Below are positions 12,592-23,285 of a stretch of 64,000 bases of DNA, one piece after another. Made by a program: the position numbers and the translations under genes. Numbering within the stretch: the first letter of the stretch is position 1; each line of letters begins with the position of its first letter. The notes below the pieces were generated by a model, which was not told the DNA's origin, made no database searches, and saw nothing but the letters and a program-made list of their open reading frames with translations. Origin of the DNA: Adiantum capillus-veneris (lineage: Eukaryota; Streptophyta; Polypodiopsida; Polypodiales; Pteridaceae). The stretch covers positions 57,576,753 to 57,640,752 of the forward strand of contig CM043959.1 in the NCBI GenBank assembly GCA_014529385.2, in the 5' to 3' direction.

Positions 12592-13499
12592 CGATCTTGC
12601 TTTTCTTCCTTCCCTTAATTAGGATTATCACCCCATGTGGCTAGGGTCATGTAACACCTTGTCCATGCTATGTGTTATAATATACACTAGGGACTCCAAT
12701 TATTTTCTCATTTTAGATAATCGTGTAAACTTTCAGGGGTGGTGCAAGGGATGAGTTATGGCCAATCTTGATTCAAAGAATTTCTAGTTGAAGTAATGTT
12801 GTGCTTAAGATTCTAAAAATACAAGAACAAACACCTTCCTCATAAGATCTACCAATTTCTTTGAGCCTAATATTTTAAATAGGCACAAAACACATATCCA
12901 TATTTTGTTAAGATGAAAACCTTACATAAACCTCTCAATGATCCCTCCACATTGATGAGAATGGATTTTGATTTTGAAGCAAACTAGGGTTTTTGCAAAA
13001 AAAAAATCAGGATGTGATAAAAAGGAATCGGCATAATCTCTAGACAAGTTGCAAGTTGAATTGACTTTCATAGGGATAGACACAATCTCTTGTTTTGAGC
13101 AAACTAAAAAGTTGAGGCCAGAAATGTCGTTTTAAAAAGGGACAAAATTTGGACATTAAAAAAAAATCTCTTGGTTTGTGCAAACAAGAAAGTTGCACTT
13201 GGCAAAGACCTTTCAACTAGGTACAAAGTTTGGGCCCAGTACATCTTTTGATGTGTGAGATGGATTCAAGTAGAGCTAGCTTGAGAGCTCCTTGAGTTGA
13301 TAGATTTGGAAAGGGATTGTTAGAATTTGGTGAAAAGTTAATGTTGTAAGAACTATCCCAAAAGATTCATAGAAAGACGTTTGGATTTTTAGGAGGGTAA
13401 TCAAGAGAAAGACCTTTTCTTAGAATATTATATGTGAGGAATTGAACACCTTATAGAGAAAACAAAGTCTAGAATGAAGAGATAATAAGCCATAGTGAA
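12592..13499. other. Unassigned sequence upstream of RT scrap
   Basis: No recognisable coding. The right end may be decayed pol that leads into the RT fragment after 13500, but I cannot align it by eye. Confidence 0.35.
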
Positions 13500-13800
13500 A
13501 TACTTTTTGGAGAGAGTATCGTCTACAGGGCTCTTCATGAGATTACCATCAAGAAAAGGTTTGCAATACCCAAGATTGTTGATATAATTGATAAATTATA
13601 TGGTTCTACTTGTTTAAAAGTGTCTAGATTGTGATCACTCCTAGAGATGTATACAAAACCTATTCAAGAAATCCTTCAGATTGTATGGTATTTTGTGATT
13701 CTTTTTTATCTCATGAATGCTCCTACAATGTTTACAATCATGGATACGATCTTTCAAGAGCATAAAGAGTTTGTGGGTACATTTTTATGTTCTCCAATTT
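13500..13800 (+). pseudogene. Ty3/gypsy reverse transcriptase fragment
   Basis: At about 13518-13600 the sequence reads YRALHEITIKKRFAIPKI and then VDIIDKLYGST. This matches the gypsy RT block that contains DYRALN.ITI and P.PRID.L.D.L.GA. After a gap and frameshift, about 13694-13760 reads LMNAPTMFTIMDTIF, which matches FGLTNAPATFM.LMN.IF. The FDDI catalytic motif expected next is not readable. The 13800-14140 continuation carries two overlapping frames without a recognised domain. It is an isolated fragment with no LTRs attached. Confidence 0.7.
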
Positions 13801-14359
13801 TGAAGCAAAACATTGAGAGCATTTGTTACAAACATAGATTGGTGATTGATGGAAAAGAAGAGTGAGTTTGTCTTGTTAGAGATACATTTTTTGAGAGACT
13901 TTCTTTGTCCAAGCATGGATCCATTTATAGTGGGCAGTTATTTGAGATTGGCAAGAGATTGGTCTACATTGAAGAATTTACAGCCTTTTGGGATTATGTT
14001 CTTACTAGAAGTAAAAGAGTTTTCACAGTCAAAGATTGCTTTGGCATTGCATACCCTAATTCAACAAGGAGTACCATTCATTTGGTGACCCTCATAGATG
14101 CATATTTTGAGAGACTCAAGGAAAAATTGACTAATGAGTGAGTGTTGTAGTTATCAAACTTTGTAATTATTTTTTGAGGCGTACTACCATGCTTATTTTA
14201 TAGCAGTCTTAATATAGGAGGGCCATGCTATCACAACTAAATAACTAATGATCTTGCATTCTTTTCCCAATAATGCTTATATTTTTGCATTTGAATTTTT
14301 CTTCTCTTTAATTAGAATATAGTCAAAATAATGCAAATGAGTTGGTTGCCACCATAATC
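13801..14359. other. Unassigned sequence after the RT fragment
   Basis: A + frame at 13905-14141 has coding-like composition but no domain that I recognise. It may be decayed pol or unrelated sequence. The rest shows nothing. Confidence 0.3.
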
Positions 14360-14544
14360 CATTAGGAAAAATATGAACCCTCTAGGGGCCCTTTGGGATT
14401 AAGGTTAATTAGAGGCCAGCCAATAGGAAGAGGGTGGTGGACACAGTCTATACCCTCAAAAAAGTAGGGGGACAAGGTAGCTTTACACCTCTTAATGGCC
14501 TCTTACTAGTGAGAAGGTAAGGGAGGTGGCTAGGGGAAAGGAAG

Positions 14545-14559
14545 GGGGGGGGGGGGGGG
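14545..14559. repeat. Poly(G) tract
   Basis: A run of about 14 G on +, in the subterminal region of the candidate TIR element. Confidence 0.9.
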
Positions 14560-14899
14560 ACCACTTTGACCTTTTTTCCCCCACTTTTTGGCCCGGATTT
14601 AAAAATACACTAAAAATTTCAAATTTCAAGTTTTCCCTCCTTAAAAGGTCCCCTAACCTATTTCATGGTCAAAAAAGTATTTTTGACCTCCAAAAGTCAA
14701 AAACGTACACTAAAAATTTCCAAAAAATTAAATTTTTTCAAAAATATTCAAAACATCATTTTCCACCCTCCAAAGTCTTTCCAAACCTATTCTATAGCTA
14801 AAAGTGATTTTCTCTCTCTACAAACCCTTTTCCAAGCTCTCCATGGCTGCAACAACCACATGCACCCCCTATAGTCCAACATTATCTCTCTACTAGCTT

Positions 14900-16650
14900 T
14901 CTCCCATCTCCATTGTAGCACCAAGCAAGCTTCTCCCCCATCTCTTCCCCTTGCCCACCACATAGTTCCACACCAAGCTAGCTCCTCTCCCTTCTCTCAC
15001 CTCCATTACAGCATGAAACAAGATTCTCCTCCTTCTACTTTCATTCACTTGCACTACATGGAAACCTCTACTCCCGAAGGTGGAAAAAGCATCAACTCAC
15101 ATGACTTGCATACCACAAGAACAGGAGGTGTGAATAGTGCATGGACATTGCAAGGATTCATCTCCAACATAAAGATAGAATGGTGAGAAAACTACCCTTG
15201 TAGCTTACATTCAGAGCTTAAGATCATCTCCATCTCTAAGTTTATCATGCTGGAGGGAATTAACCTCTTTATGGCTTTCAATGTTTAGGCTTCACACCTC
15301 ATAACATTGGGTGGTGCTATTTTGTTGATGGATTTAGTGCGCCATCTATAGTTTTGTAGCATGTGATTGAGTCTCACAATGTAAGTAAGTTGTGTTATCT
15401 ATGGAGAGTCATCAAAGATTTTTTTTATAATTTATTCTTTGTATAGTTGTCATTAGATTATTAGAATGTTATCATTTTGTACTTTATAACTTTGTGCTCA
15501 CATAATCTGTTGTTTACTTACAGAGTCAACTTGTTTTGAGAGGACATGAGCAAGCAACCATGTGCAGAGATAGAAATCACCCTATTTTTGTTCCGTGAGG
15601 AACCTTTCACTACCGTGTTAAAAGATTTTGAATAGTAGGATTTTTGTAGAATCTTGAACCAATAGGTACTCTCTAGGAGCTCTTAGAAAAGCCATCCCTA
15701 TAGTACTACTATCTTTCCTAGTGTCATAGACACACAAATACTCGTGTATATGAATCTCTAGATGAGAAAGACAAATACTTGTAAGAGAAGCCTAACAGCA
15801 ACAACATTGTCTCCATTTGTAATTATTTTTATGAGGTTGGATTCCTCTATAAATGCAATATAAATATTTCTTTTTGTTAAATGGTGTCGCACTGAGTGAG
15901 AGTATTTTATTTAGATTACTGGAGTTTCATACAGATTTGAGAAATATTGTTGATTTTTTTGGATTTTCTAGATTTGCCTATAAGATGTTTGAAGTTTCAA
16001 GTCTTAATCATTCCACCATGAAGAAATTCATGCAATATTTTGATTTCAGTTTAATCACTAATGGTTATTCTTATTAAGTGGATCATAACCTTTGTCAAGA
16101 TGTCCTCATTTGGGGATGTTGAATATATATCAATAGCAACATTTCAAAAGTTGAGAAAGCTAAATTCTTGCTTTCCAAAATGTTATTGTTTCCATACTAT
16201 GCCTATGCCAAGCTTGACTTAGAGAAATGACAACTTGAGATGGAGGTGTAGATATATAGGGGTGACTTATTATTGATTCTTGTTTCATCACATATATTAT
16301 AAAGCCTTTGAGTTTCCACCTTTTTGAGTAGTGTTGACAAGATTTTGGTATCAAACCTTCTTAAATATCCCTATTCATTCGCTATTGGTAGCTATTTATT
16401 TGGTATTGCTAAAGATAATACCAATAGCTATCACCTTGTGAACTTAACTGTTGAATTGCGGATTTGATTTTTACTATGTAGCTCATTTGGATATAGAAAG
16501 TGTAAACATAAATTATAGATACATGCATTGTTAACATAGAAGATATGTATCACTCGAACCTATATAACTGCTAATCAAGAAACCTTTGGTCGGATACTAT
16601 AACAATAGGGGTCACATGTGGTTTTAAACACCAAAGAAATGGCTTAACCA
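14900..16650. other. Interior of TIR element, no gene seen
   Basis: Non-coding appearance. The small + frame at 15853-16077 is Phe-rich and has no recognised domain. No transposase motif was found on either strand. Confidence 0.35.
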
Positions 16651-16654
16651 AAAC

Positions 16655-17310
16655 ATTTCCAAGAACACGAGGTGAACACAAGGAAGTAAAAATTGGCTCC
16701 TTGTTTGGTTGATTTCTAGTGCTAAATGTTCTGAGTGCACAAAATTTGTGAGGCCTTTGACCTTGGGAGTTCACTAAAGTATATGTAACATAGCACATGT
16801 GTTCAACATAAGGGAATTTATATTCTTGTAAGTTACAGAAACATGTGTAGGTAAGGCCTATAAGGGCTACTTTCAATCCATTGTGGTGAACGCACATGAT
16901 ATAGGAAAATTTGACATAGTGAATACTCCGGACATCAAACACTACAACTCTATCTCATTGCCATACATTAAAACAAAGCTCCTATTTGTCATTTTGAAGC
17001 CCCAGGGACCCTCAACAAGAGGGACCACAACGGTGCGTAGAATGCCCATCCAGGCACAAATAGGGACCAAGATATTCCAAGAATAGGGGATGGACACAAG
17101 GAAGTAAAAAATGGTTGATAAGCATGATACAAGGTTTAGGTATCTGCCATTTGGGGGGGGGGGGGGGGGGGGGGGGGGGAGGGGTTGCTATGAACACATT
17201 AAACTGCCCAGTTCTATCTCATGGCCATGCATTAAAAAAAGCTTGTACTTGTCATTTTAGGGGCCCAGGGACCCTCAACAAGAGGGGCCACAAGGGCGCG
17301 CAAACTTGAA
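16655..17310. repeat. Diverged direct duplication with poly(G) interruption
   Basis: Two blocks recur in the same order. GGACACAAGGAAGTAAAAA-type sequence lies near 16673 and 17092. AGGGACCCTCAACAAGAGGG lies at about 17005 and 17268, preceded in both copies by CTCTATCTCA..GCCAT.CATTAAAA. A run of about 24 G followed by AGGGG (17154-17184) lies in the second copy. The unit is roughly 260-420 bp because of indels. Confidence 0.65.
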
Positions 17311-18989
17311 AACAGCCTAAGAGCTTCTAGTGTTCAATTGGCTCCAAATCTGTATGGGCTTGTCTCACATAAATTTGTTCATCTCGTCGCGCTCTTCGAC
17401 CATCGTGTGATGCAAAAAAATCATATCGTACTCGGATTTTCCAAAAATCAACGTGCAAGTTGGCAATTTCTTAAAAAATGATGTAAAACAGACATTTCTT
17501 ACTTTTTTCCTTAATCTACGGGCTCGAACGGACATTAAAACCATGGAATTTGAAAATACTCAGAGAACCAATGTTTTTTATTATGTTAAGGACTGCATTT
17601 CCCCCAAACAAAACTTTCTCAAAATCTCACCCTAACACCTTCAAAAGTGGCTTCCAAGGAGTGCCCTCGATCAAAAATTGAAACTGAAGGAAAACAATCA
17701 GAATGAACTCCTAGACTGTGTACAAACTTTAAAATAACCAAAATTTCCTTTAAAAAAAAGTTATTGCTAAAAATTTGAAAATAGACCACCCTTAGACTTC
17801 CCACAATGATAGAAATCAAAAGGTTCAAGGAGAGGTCTGGTGTCACAAGTTCATGGTAGGAATCCAATTGAGGCTTATTCCGTCAAGATCTCTTATACTT
17901 TATTATGTCTTCTCATGTACAATCTTACCAAACAAAAACAAACTTACACTTTAATTGACTACAAATTTTATTTAACTTATCAAACAATCTAAAATATGGT
18001 AGACCTGGAGTGCTCTTACACATCAACAAACAAAAAAGTCCAAATTTCTTCTCATTAACTTTGATAAACATACATCTGTGAACACTTTCCAAGGAGTAGT
18101 GTGGTCATAGTTCTTACATCCATTCCATGACATGGTATGCTCCTGGGGTGACCTATCACATAAAAATATCTTTGGTAGGAGTGCCCTCATGTTAGGAAAG
18201 AGTGTGTTGCTGCTGATGAAAAGTTTTTGCATTGTCCTACTAGGGATCTCTTCATGTCAGCATAATGATTTTTGGTGTAGTGGGAGCCACATTGCCGCTG
18301 AGGAGAGCTTTGTGCCACCGTAAAAGCTTCATGTTATGCGAGTTCCTTGAGCCATTCTTGCAAACAACGCCACTCAACTAGCATAGCAAGAGGTCACCTT
18401 GTAACAAAAACATGTATGAATTCAAGATTTGCAAGCTATATAATGAAGACACTTGTTAAGTATATGTTGTACAAATTTGCAAGTATTTCTATCTAGCTGG
18501 GAATAAACAATACAAAAATATACATTAGGATGATACTACCACCCCTAATAAGCATGGATTTGAAGCACCTACCTGCAAGATGTAACAAAGAAGACTGTTT
18601 TAGAGGAAAAGTGGTGACACTTGGCCTCTCTAACCTGCAGCCTTTCACTATTTGTGCATAAAAGCGACCTTTGTGCCAAGCACTACAAAACAAGTAGAGG
18701 CAACACCTTAGACTTCAAAGTTTATGATAAGAAGAACACAATCAAAAGTAAGAAGTATATTGTTACCTTGCATAAAGGGGTGTTTTATTCAAATATGTGA
18801 TGGTATTGGCAAGATATTGAAGAATCATCAACATTCATCTCACCGGTGGTACGACGTTCCTGGGATGACCTCTACTCACCCTCACGTGCGGCCTTCGGTT
18901 CAAACGTTGCGAACAAGCAAATATGTATGCATACGATTTGTGATGTCCTTGAGCACCATGGTAGCTGTTGCATGAGGAAGCAAAGGATG

Positions 18990-19046
18990 AAAAGAGAGAG
19001 GGGGGAGGGAGAGAGAGGAACATGGGAGAAGACAAGGGGGTAGTGG

Positions 19047-19093
<47 letters not shown>

Positions 19094-19262
19094 GAAGGAG
19101 GAGAGAAGGGGGCAGGGAGGGAGAGGGAGGAACATGGGAGGAGAGAAGGGGACAGTGGGGGAGAGGGAGAGAGGGGAGGAGGAGGAGAGAAGGGGCAGGG
19201 AGGGAGAGGAGAGGGAGAAAGGAGGGAGGAGGAAGAGGGAAGAAAGGTTTTTTTTTTGGGGG
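18990..19262. repeat. Purine-rich low-complexity tract with (GA)n
   Basis: About 270 bp of almost pure A/G on +, including (GA)n at about 19048-19090, a poly(T) and a G-rich end at 19247-19264. Arg-Glu-Gly frames over it are artefacts. Confidence 0.95.
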
Positions 19263-19911
19263 GGAGTTTTTTTATTAAAAAATTGGACTTTTAGTGCTTG
19301 TAAGTTTAAAAAAATGTCAAAAAATACTTTTTTGATATGGATATATGTTGGGGGGGAGTTTTAAGTCAAAAATAAGTAAAAATAACTTTTTTTTTAAAAA
19401 GTCAAATTTTGGCTCTTAGTGATCCACGTTTTTGATGATGTGGCCACAACTCTTTACTCCCTTCACTTTCAAAAAGCTAGAGAGAGAAGGTGACCTCCTA
19501 GGTCCACATCCTACACGTGTCTAAAAAAAGACTAAAAAAGCCTACTCAAAACTAGCTTCTTGAATGCCCTTGTCCCCTTAACCCTACACACCATTAACCT
19601 TAATCCCTAAAAATTAGGATTCCTTACAAGGCCCATGCAAGGTTCATATTTCTCCTAATGCGGTAGTCCCAAGCTACAGTGGATCCACACAATGGGTTAG
19701 AACACAGATAATGCACACTCCCACCTTGATGACCCGGGAAGGGGAACATGTAACTTGAAACCCTTGCATATCGGTGTTATACCATGACACCAAAAGGGTT
19801 GATGCCTTGAAGTGTGGTCTACATTCACCAGAAAAAACAATCACAATCAATAAAATATGAAATTTTGTCCATTGCTCATGTGGGCTGAATGCTTTAAATG
19901 GATGTATCTCT

Positions 19912-20128
19912 TGTTGGGATTAAAGCCCAAGTGGCCACTTATACGGATATGGCCGCCCGCCCGCCTAACTCACTTATCACTAACTCTTTGTATATACTCA
20001 CTTATACTTGTGTGAATAATAAGATTTGGGAGATAACCCTTCAAAGAATTCTCTGCGTACTATGTAAGCTCTCTGTCTGTGTATCTGTGTGTGTGTGTGA
20101 GTCGATCTAAGCTCCGCTCCACGACTTC
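19912..20128 (+). repeat. Left LTR of copia element, inverted
   Basis: Reads on + from TGTTGGGATTAAAGCCC to CTCCACGACTTC. It matches the reverse complement of 25582-25798, including CACTTATACTTGTGTGAATA and the TGTGTGTG/AGTCGATC end. A TATATAC at 19991 is a candidate TATA element. Its U5 end abuts the pol stop codon (complement of 20128-20130); the terminal A of the LTR is missing at the junction. Confidence 0.9.
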
Positions 20129-20940
20129 TATCCAATGCCCAATAACTCACGACAATGCACAAAGACCTCTCCTGGAAGTCCCTTTGTGAGTAGATCAGCA
20201 GGATTGTCCTTGGTGTGGATCTTCATCAGTTGTATCTGCTTGTCTTCAAGTACTTCCCTAATGAAGTAATATTTCACATCAATATGCTTAGTCTTCGAAT
20301 GGAACACTGGATTCTTTGCCAATTGTATAGCACTTTGACTATCACAATATAACTCTGGCATATCTACTTTGATTCCCAAGTCTGCTACCAATCTACCAAG
20401 CCAAATAGCTTCTTTGCATACCTCATTTGCTGCAACATACTCAGCTTCTGTAGTAGACTGTGTAATACAATCTTGTAATCGAGATCGCCATGATATGGCA
20501 CCTCCAGCCAATGTAAAGACATAGCCTGATGTAGATCTCCTCTTATCCAAGTCTCCTGCATAATCTGAGTCGGTGTATCCTCTGACACTCAAATCCTGAC
20601 TACCATAGCATATGCGCATACTCTTTGTATGTTTTAAGTATCTCATGATACCTTTCACTACCTCCCAATGTTTCTTGTCGGGATTTGACATATATCTCCT
20701 AACCACTCCCACTGCAAATGCAATATCCGGACGTGTAGCAATCATTGCATACATCAAACTCCCACATGCAGACGCATACGGCACCGTATCCATTTCAACC
20801 TTTTCCACCTCAGACTGTGGGCAATCTTGGTTTCTTAGTTTCACATATGACGGCAATGGTGTCATCAATGCCTTTCCCGTGTCCATATGGAAACGTTGCA
20901 ACACATTGTCAATATACTCTTCTTGAGATGAGTAAAGCAT
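20128..20940 (-). pseudogene. copia RT end and RNase H domain
   Basis: A 270-codon open frame covers the end of the RT and the whole RNase H of copia pol. Recognisable blocks are MLYSSQEEYI, TRPDIAFAVGVV, GYTDSDYAGD, CITQSTTEAEYVAA, HSKTKHIDVKYYFIRE and the closing LLTKGLPGE. The Asp of YTDSDYAGD, the Glu of TEAEYVA and the Asp of LYCDSQSAI are the usual RNase H metal ligands and are present. This is the best preserved part of the element. It ends in ELLGIG and a TAG directly against the inverted LTR. Upstream, in the same frame, two stops separate it from the RT block. Confidence 0.9.
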
Positions 20941-21027
20941 CTTCTTTGACCTATCTCACTGGATACGCATACCCAGTATATGACTTGCCTCACCCATGTC
21001 TTTCATGTCAAAAACCTTTGCCATTTT

Positions 21028-21624
21028 TTACTTAAGAGATGAAATTTCTGCCATTTGTCTACCAGCAAGTAACATGTCATCCACATACAAGATGAGGATT
21101 ATCAACCTACCATCCTTAGCTTGTCGAGTATACATGCAATGATCTGTCTCACTTCTCTTGTATCCTTGAGAAATCATAAATTGGTGAAACTTTCCATAGA
21201 GACTCTTTCTCAAACGACATACCAATTTCTCTTTGCCTTTCTCAGCATACCCTTCTGGCTGCTGCATATAAACCTCCTCATGCAAATCTCCATGAAGAAA
21301 TTCCGTTTTCACATCCATCTGATGTAAATGCAGATCATGTTTGGCAACCAAAGCAATTACACTTCTCAATGTTGTCATCTTGACAACTAGTGAAAAGACT
21401 TCATCAAAATCTATTATGTGTTCTTGCTTAAAACCCTTAGCAACCAATCGTGCTTTGTATTTTGGTTGTCCATCATGAGGAGTAAGCTTATACCTATAAA
21501 CCCATTTACAAGGGAGAGCTTTCTTGCCCTCTGGAAATTGAACCAAATCCCACATTTGATTCTTATGCACAGCCGTCATCTCTAATTGCATGGCCAACTG
21601 CCATTTTTTCGAGTCAACCACTTG
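21028..21624 (-). pseudogene. copia reverse transcriptase
   Basis: The frame reads DSKKWQLAMQLEM, then [20 protein letters not shown], the MDVKTEFLHGDLHEEVYM block and ILYVDDMLLAG with the catalytic YVDD intact. Two lesions are clear. In KSLYG/KFHQFM about ten residues (the usual LKQAPRQWYK block) are missing in frame. A stop follows SSLK at 21028. The N-terminal edge is cut by the CATTAGG-family insertion that ends at 21625. The missing block lies in the palm/fingers region, so the enzyme would be inactive. Confidence 0.9.
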
Positions 21625-22079
21625 CATTAGGAAAAGTTTGGACTCAAAATGGGCCTTGTAAGAATTGTTGATGTGGCATAGCTTTCAAAAAGTGGGGATC
21701 GGTTTTTTTTTGCAAATAAGATCCAAACTTGTCGGAGGTTGGTTTAGAATCTATTCTTCAAATGCTATCTATTGATATATAGCATGCACGTATCGGACAT
21801 TGCCTTCATGTAGATCTAGAAAAAGGTGATTTTGAATTACCGTGACGATAACAAAACCTGGCTGATTGAAAACAAATGGCATAACTTTCATAGAAGTCAT
21901 CCAAACTTTTCGGATCTTGGCTCTTTAGAATCCATTTTTCAAGAACTTTCCAATGATAGGTCATATCATGGGGTTCTAAGCAATATTTAGAGGGGTCTAC
22001 CGGGTTGTTTTCTTTTGTACAACTTTGATGATGTGGCACTCTTAAAAGGGCCAAAAATGAGTTCAAAATTTTCCTAATG
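21625..22079. mobile_element. CATTAGG-family TIR element, member 2 (455 bp)
   Basis: Ends are CATTAGGAAAAGTTTGGACT at 21625 and, on the other strand from 22079, CATTAGGAAAATTTTGAACT. Both lead to a GGGCC block. The interior has two diverged direct copies of a motif (ATCCAAACTT.TCGGA...TTTAGAATC) at about 21720 and 21898. It splits copia pol between codons that read EAL and QVVDSKKW, the normal length for that block. A clear target duplication is not visible; the flanking triplets on + are TTG and TAA. The terminal sequence is shared with the hairpin at 4269 and with the ends of the 5.3-kb candidate at 14360. Confidence 0.75.
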
Positions 22080-22925
22080 TAATGCCTCCTTGTAACAAGA
22101 TGGTTCTCCGCAATCCGTGAGCATGACATAATTTAGAGGTGGCACATAACAATCAGGTGGTTTGGACACACCCTCAGAACGTCTCACCACAACTGATTCT
22201 GCCTCTCTAGCCACTATAGGTTGTTCCTGAGCTTGACCATGCTATCTTGATGTGCTAGCACTAGGTCCATCTTCCCTGAAGACAACTCTTCTGATCTCCT
22301 CTTTCTTCTCTGGCTTATCGTGAAACTTGGCTTCAATTAAATTCACATCATTGCTACGAATAACTTTTCTGGACTCGATATCCCAAAGCCGGTAACCCAT
22401 CTCGCCCGATTCTCCATATCCAAGAAATATACACTTCCTGCTCTTTGGTTCTAACTTATTCCTCAAATCCTTACAAAAATGTCTACAAGCTTCACAACCA
22501 AAGACTCTGAGATGATTATACGAAGGTGCCTTGCATGTCCATAGCATCTCAGCCACTTCACTCTTATCTAGAGCCCTACTAGGAGACCTATTGATCAAAT
22601 GGACTGTTGTAGCCACTACTTCCGCCCAAAATCCATCAAGCAACTCAGCATTTGACAACATGCTTCTTACCTTCTCTTGTATGGTCCTATTCATACGTTT
22701 TGCAACTCCATTTTGTGAAGGATTGTATGGTGCAGTAAGTTCCTGCTTTATCCCATTTGCTTCACAAAAGTCTTGGAAAGCCTTGGAAACGTACTCTCCA
22801 CCATTGTCTGTCCTTAAGCATCTCAGCTTCTGACCACTCTGATTCTCCACAAGTTGCAAGAATGTCTTAAATACCTTGAGCACCTCATCCTTGTGCTTCA
22901 AGAAAGTAAACCCATACTCTGCAAG
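22080..22925 (-). pseudogene. copia integrase
   Basis: From about 22901 the frame reads the integrase core. The second catalytic Asp is in LRTDNGGEYVS, and the block normally carrying the catalytic Glu reads NGVAKRMNRT, with Lys (AAA) in its place. The C-terminal part carries the usual INRSPSRALD, LRVFGCEA and FLGYGESGEMGYRLWD blocks. The first catalytic Asp (ALVHSDLCGP) lies upstream near 23010, beyond a frameshift. The Glu-to-Lys change alone would abolish strand transfer. After 22242 the frame degenerates toward the insertion at 22079. Confidence 0.9.
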
Positions 22926-23285
22926 AATAGTCGCCTATAAAGGTACAAAAGTACGCTGCTCCCCCTAGCGACAAACTAGGCATTGGTCCGCATAAGTCAC
23001 TGTGTACAAGAGCTAGCCGTTCATGCTTACGTTTTCCCTTTGATCTTTGCGGTTCCTGTGTTTTCTTACCATAAACATAATGCTCACAAAACTCAAAATC
23101 TTAAAATGAAAAGCCAGGAAAATAACTAAAACGAGACAATATGTCCATTCCCTTCTTTGACATATGTCCCAGCCTACGATGCTAGAGTGATACACTTGGC
23201 TGCTCAATCACATTAAATACATGGCTTTTAACCTTTGAAATATGTAAAGTGTACAGAGTTCCTGACTTGCTGCCATGTGCTATAG
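22926..23285 (-). pseudogene. copia GAG-pre-integrase and integrase N-terminus, frameshifted
   Basis: In mixed frames the complement reads a zinc-binding pre-integrase region (HR.GHMSKKGMDILSR, C..C.YGK) followed by KGKRKHERLALVHSDLCGPM, which contains the first catalytic Asp of copia integrase. Several frameshifts and a stop are needed to join it to gag-protease on one side and the integrase core on the other. Confidence 0.75.

Larger units (their letters stand above)
14360..19660. mobile_element. Candidate 5.3-kb TIR element, CATTAGG family
   Basis: The left end (CATTAGGAAAAATATGAACC, on + from 14360) and the right end (complement reading CATTAGGAGAAATATGAACC, to 19660) are inverted copies. 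Both continue into GGGCC and then GGGATTAAGGTTAAT. Weaker inverted similarity persists for some 300 bp; for example AAAAAAGTATTTTT is found near both ends. The termini match the two small CATTAGG elements at 4269 and 21625. The subterminal TTGATGATGTGGC at about 19429 also occurs in the element at 21625. No transposase is visible inside, so it would be non-autonomous or filled with secondary insertions. Immediate flanks (ATC / CGG) do not match, so a single insertion is not proven; two separate fragments remain possible. Confidence 0.5.
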
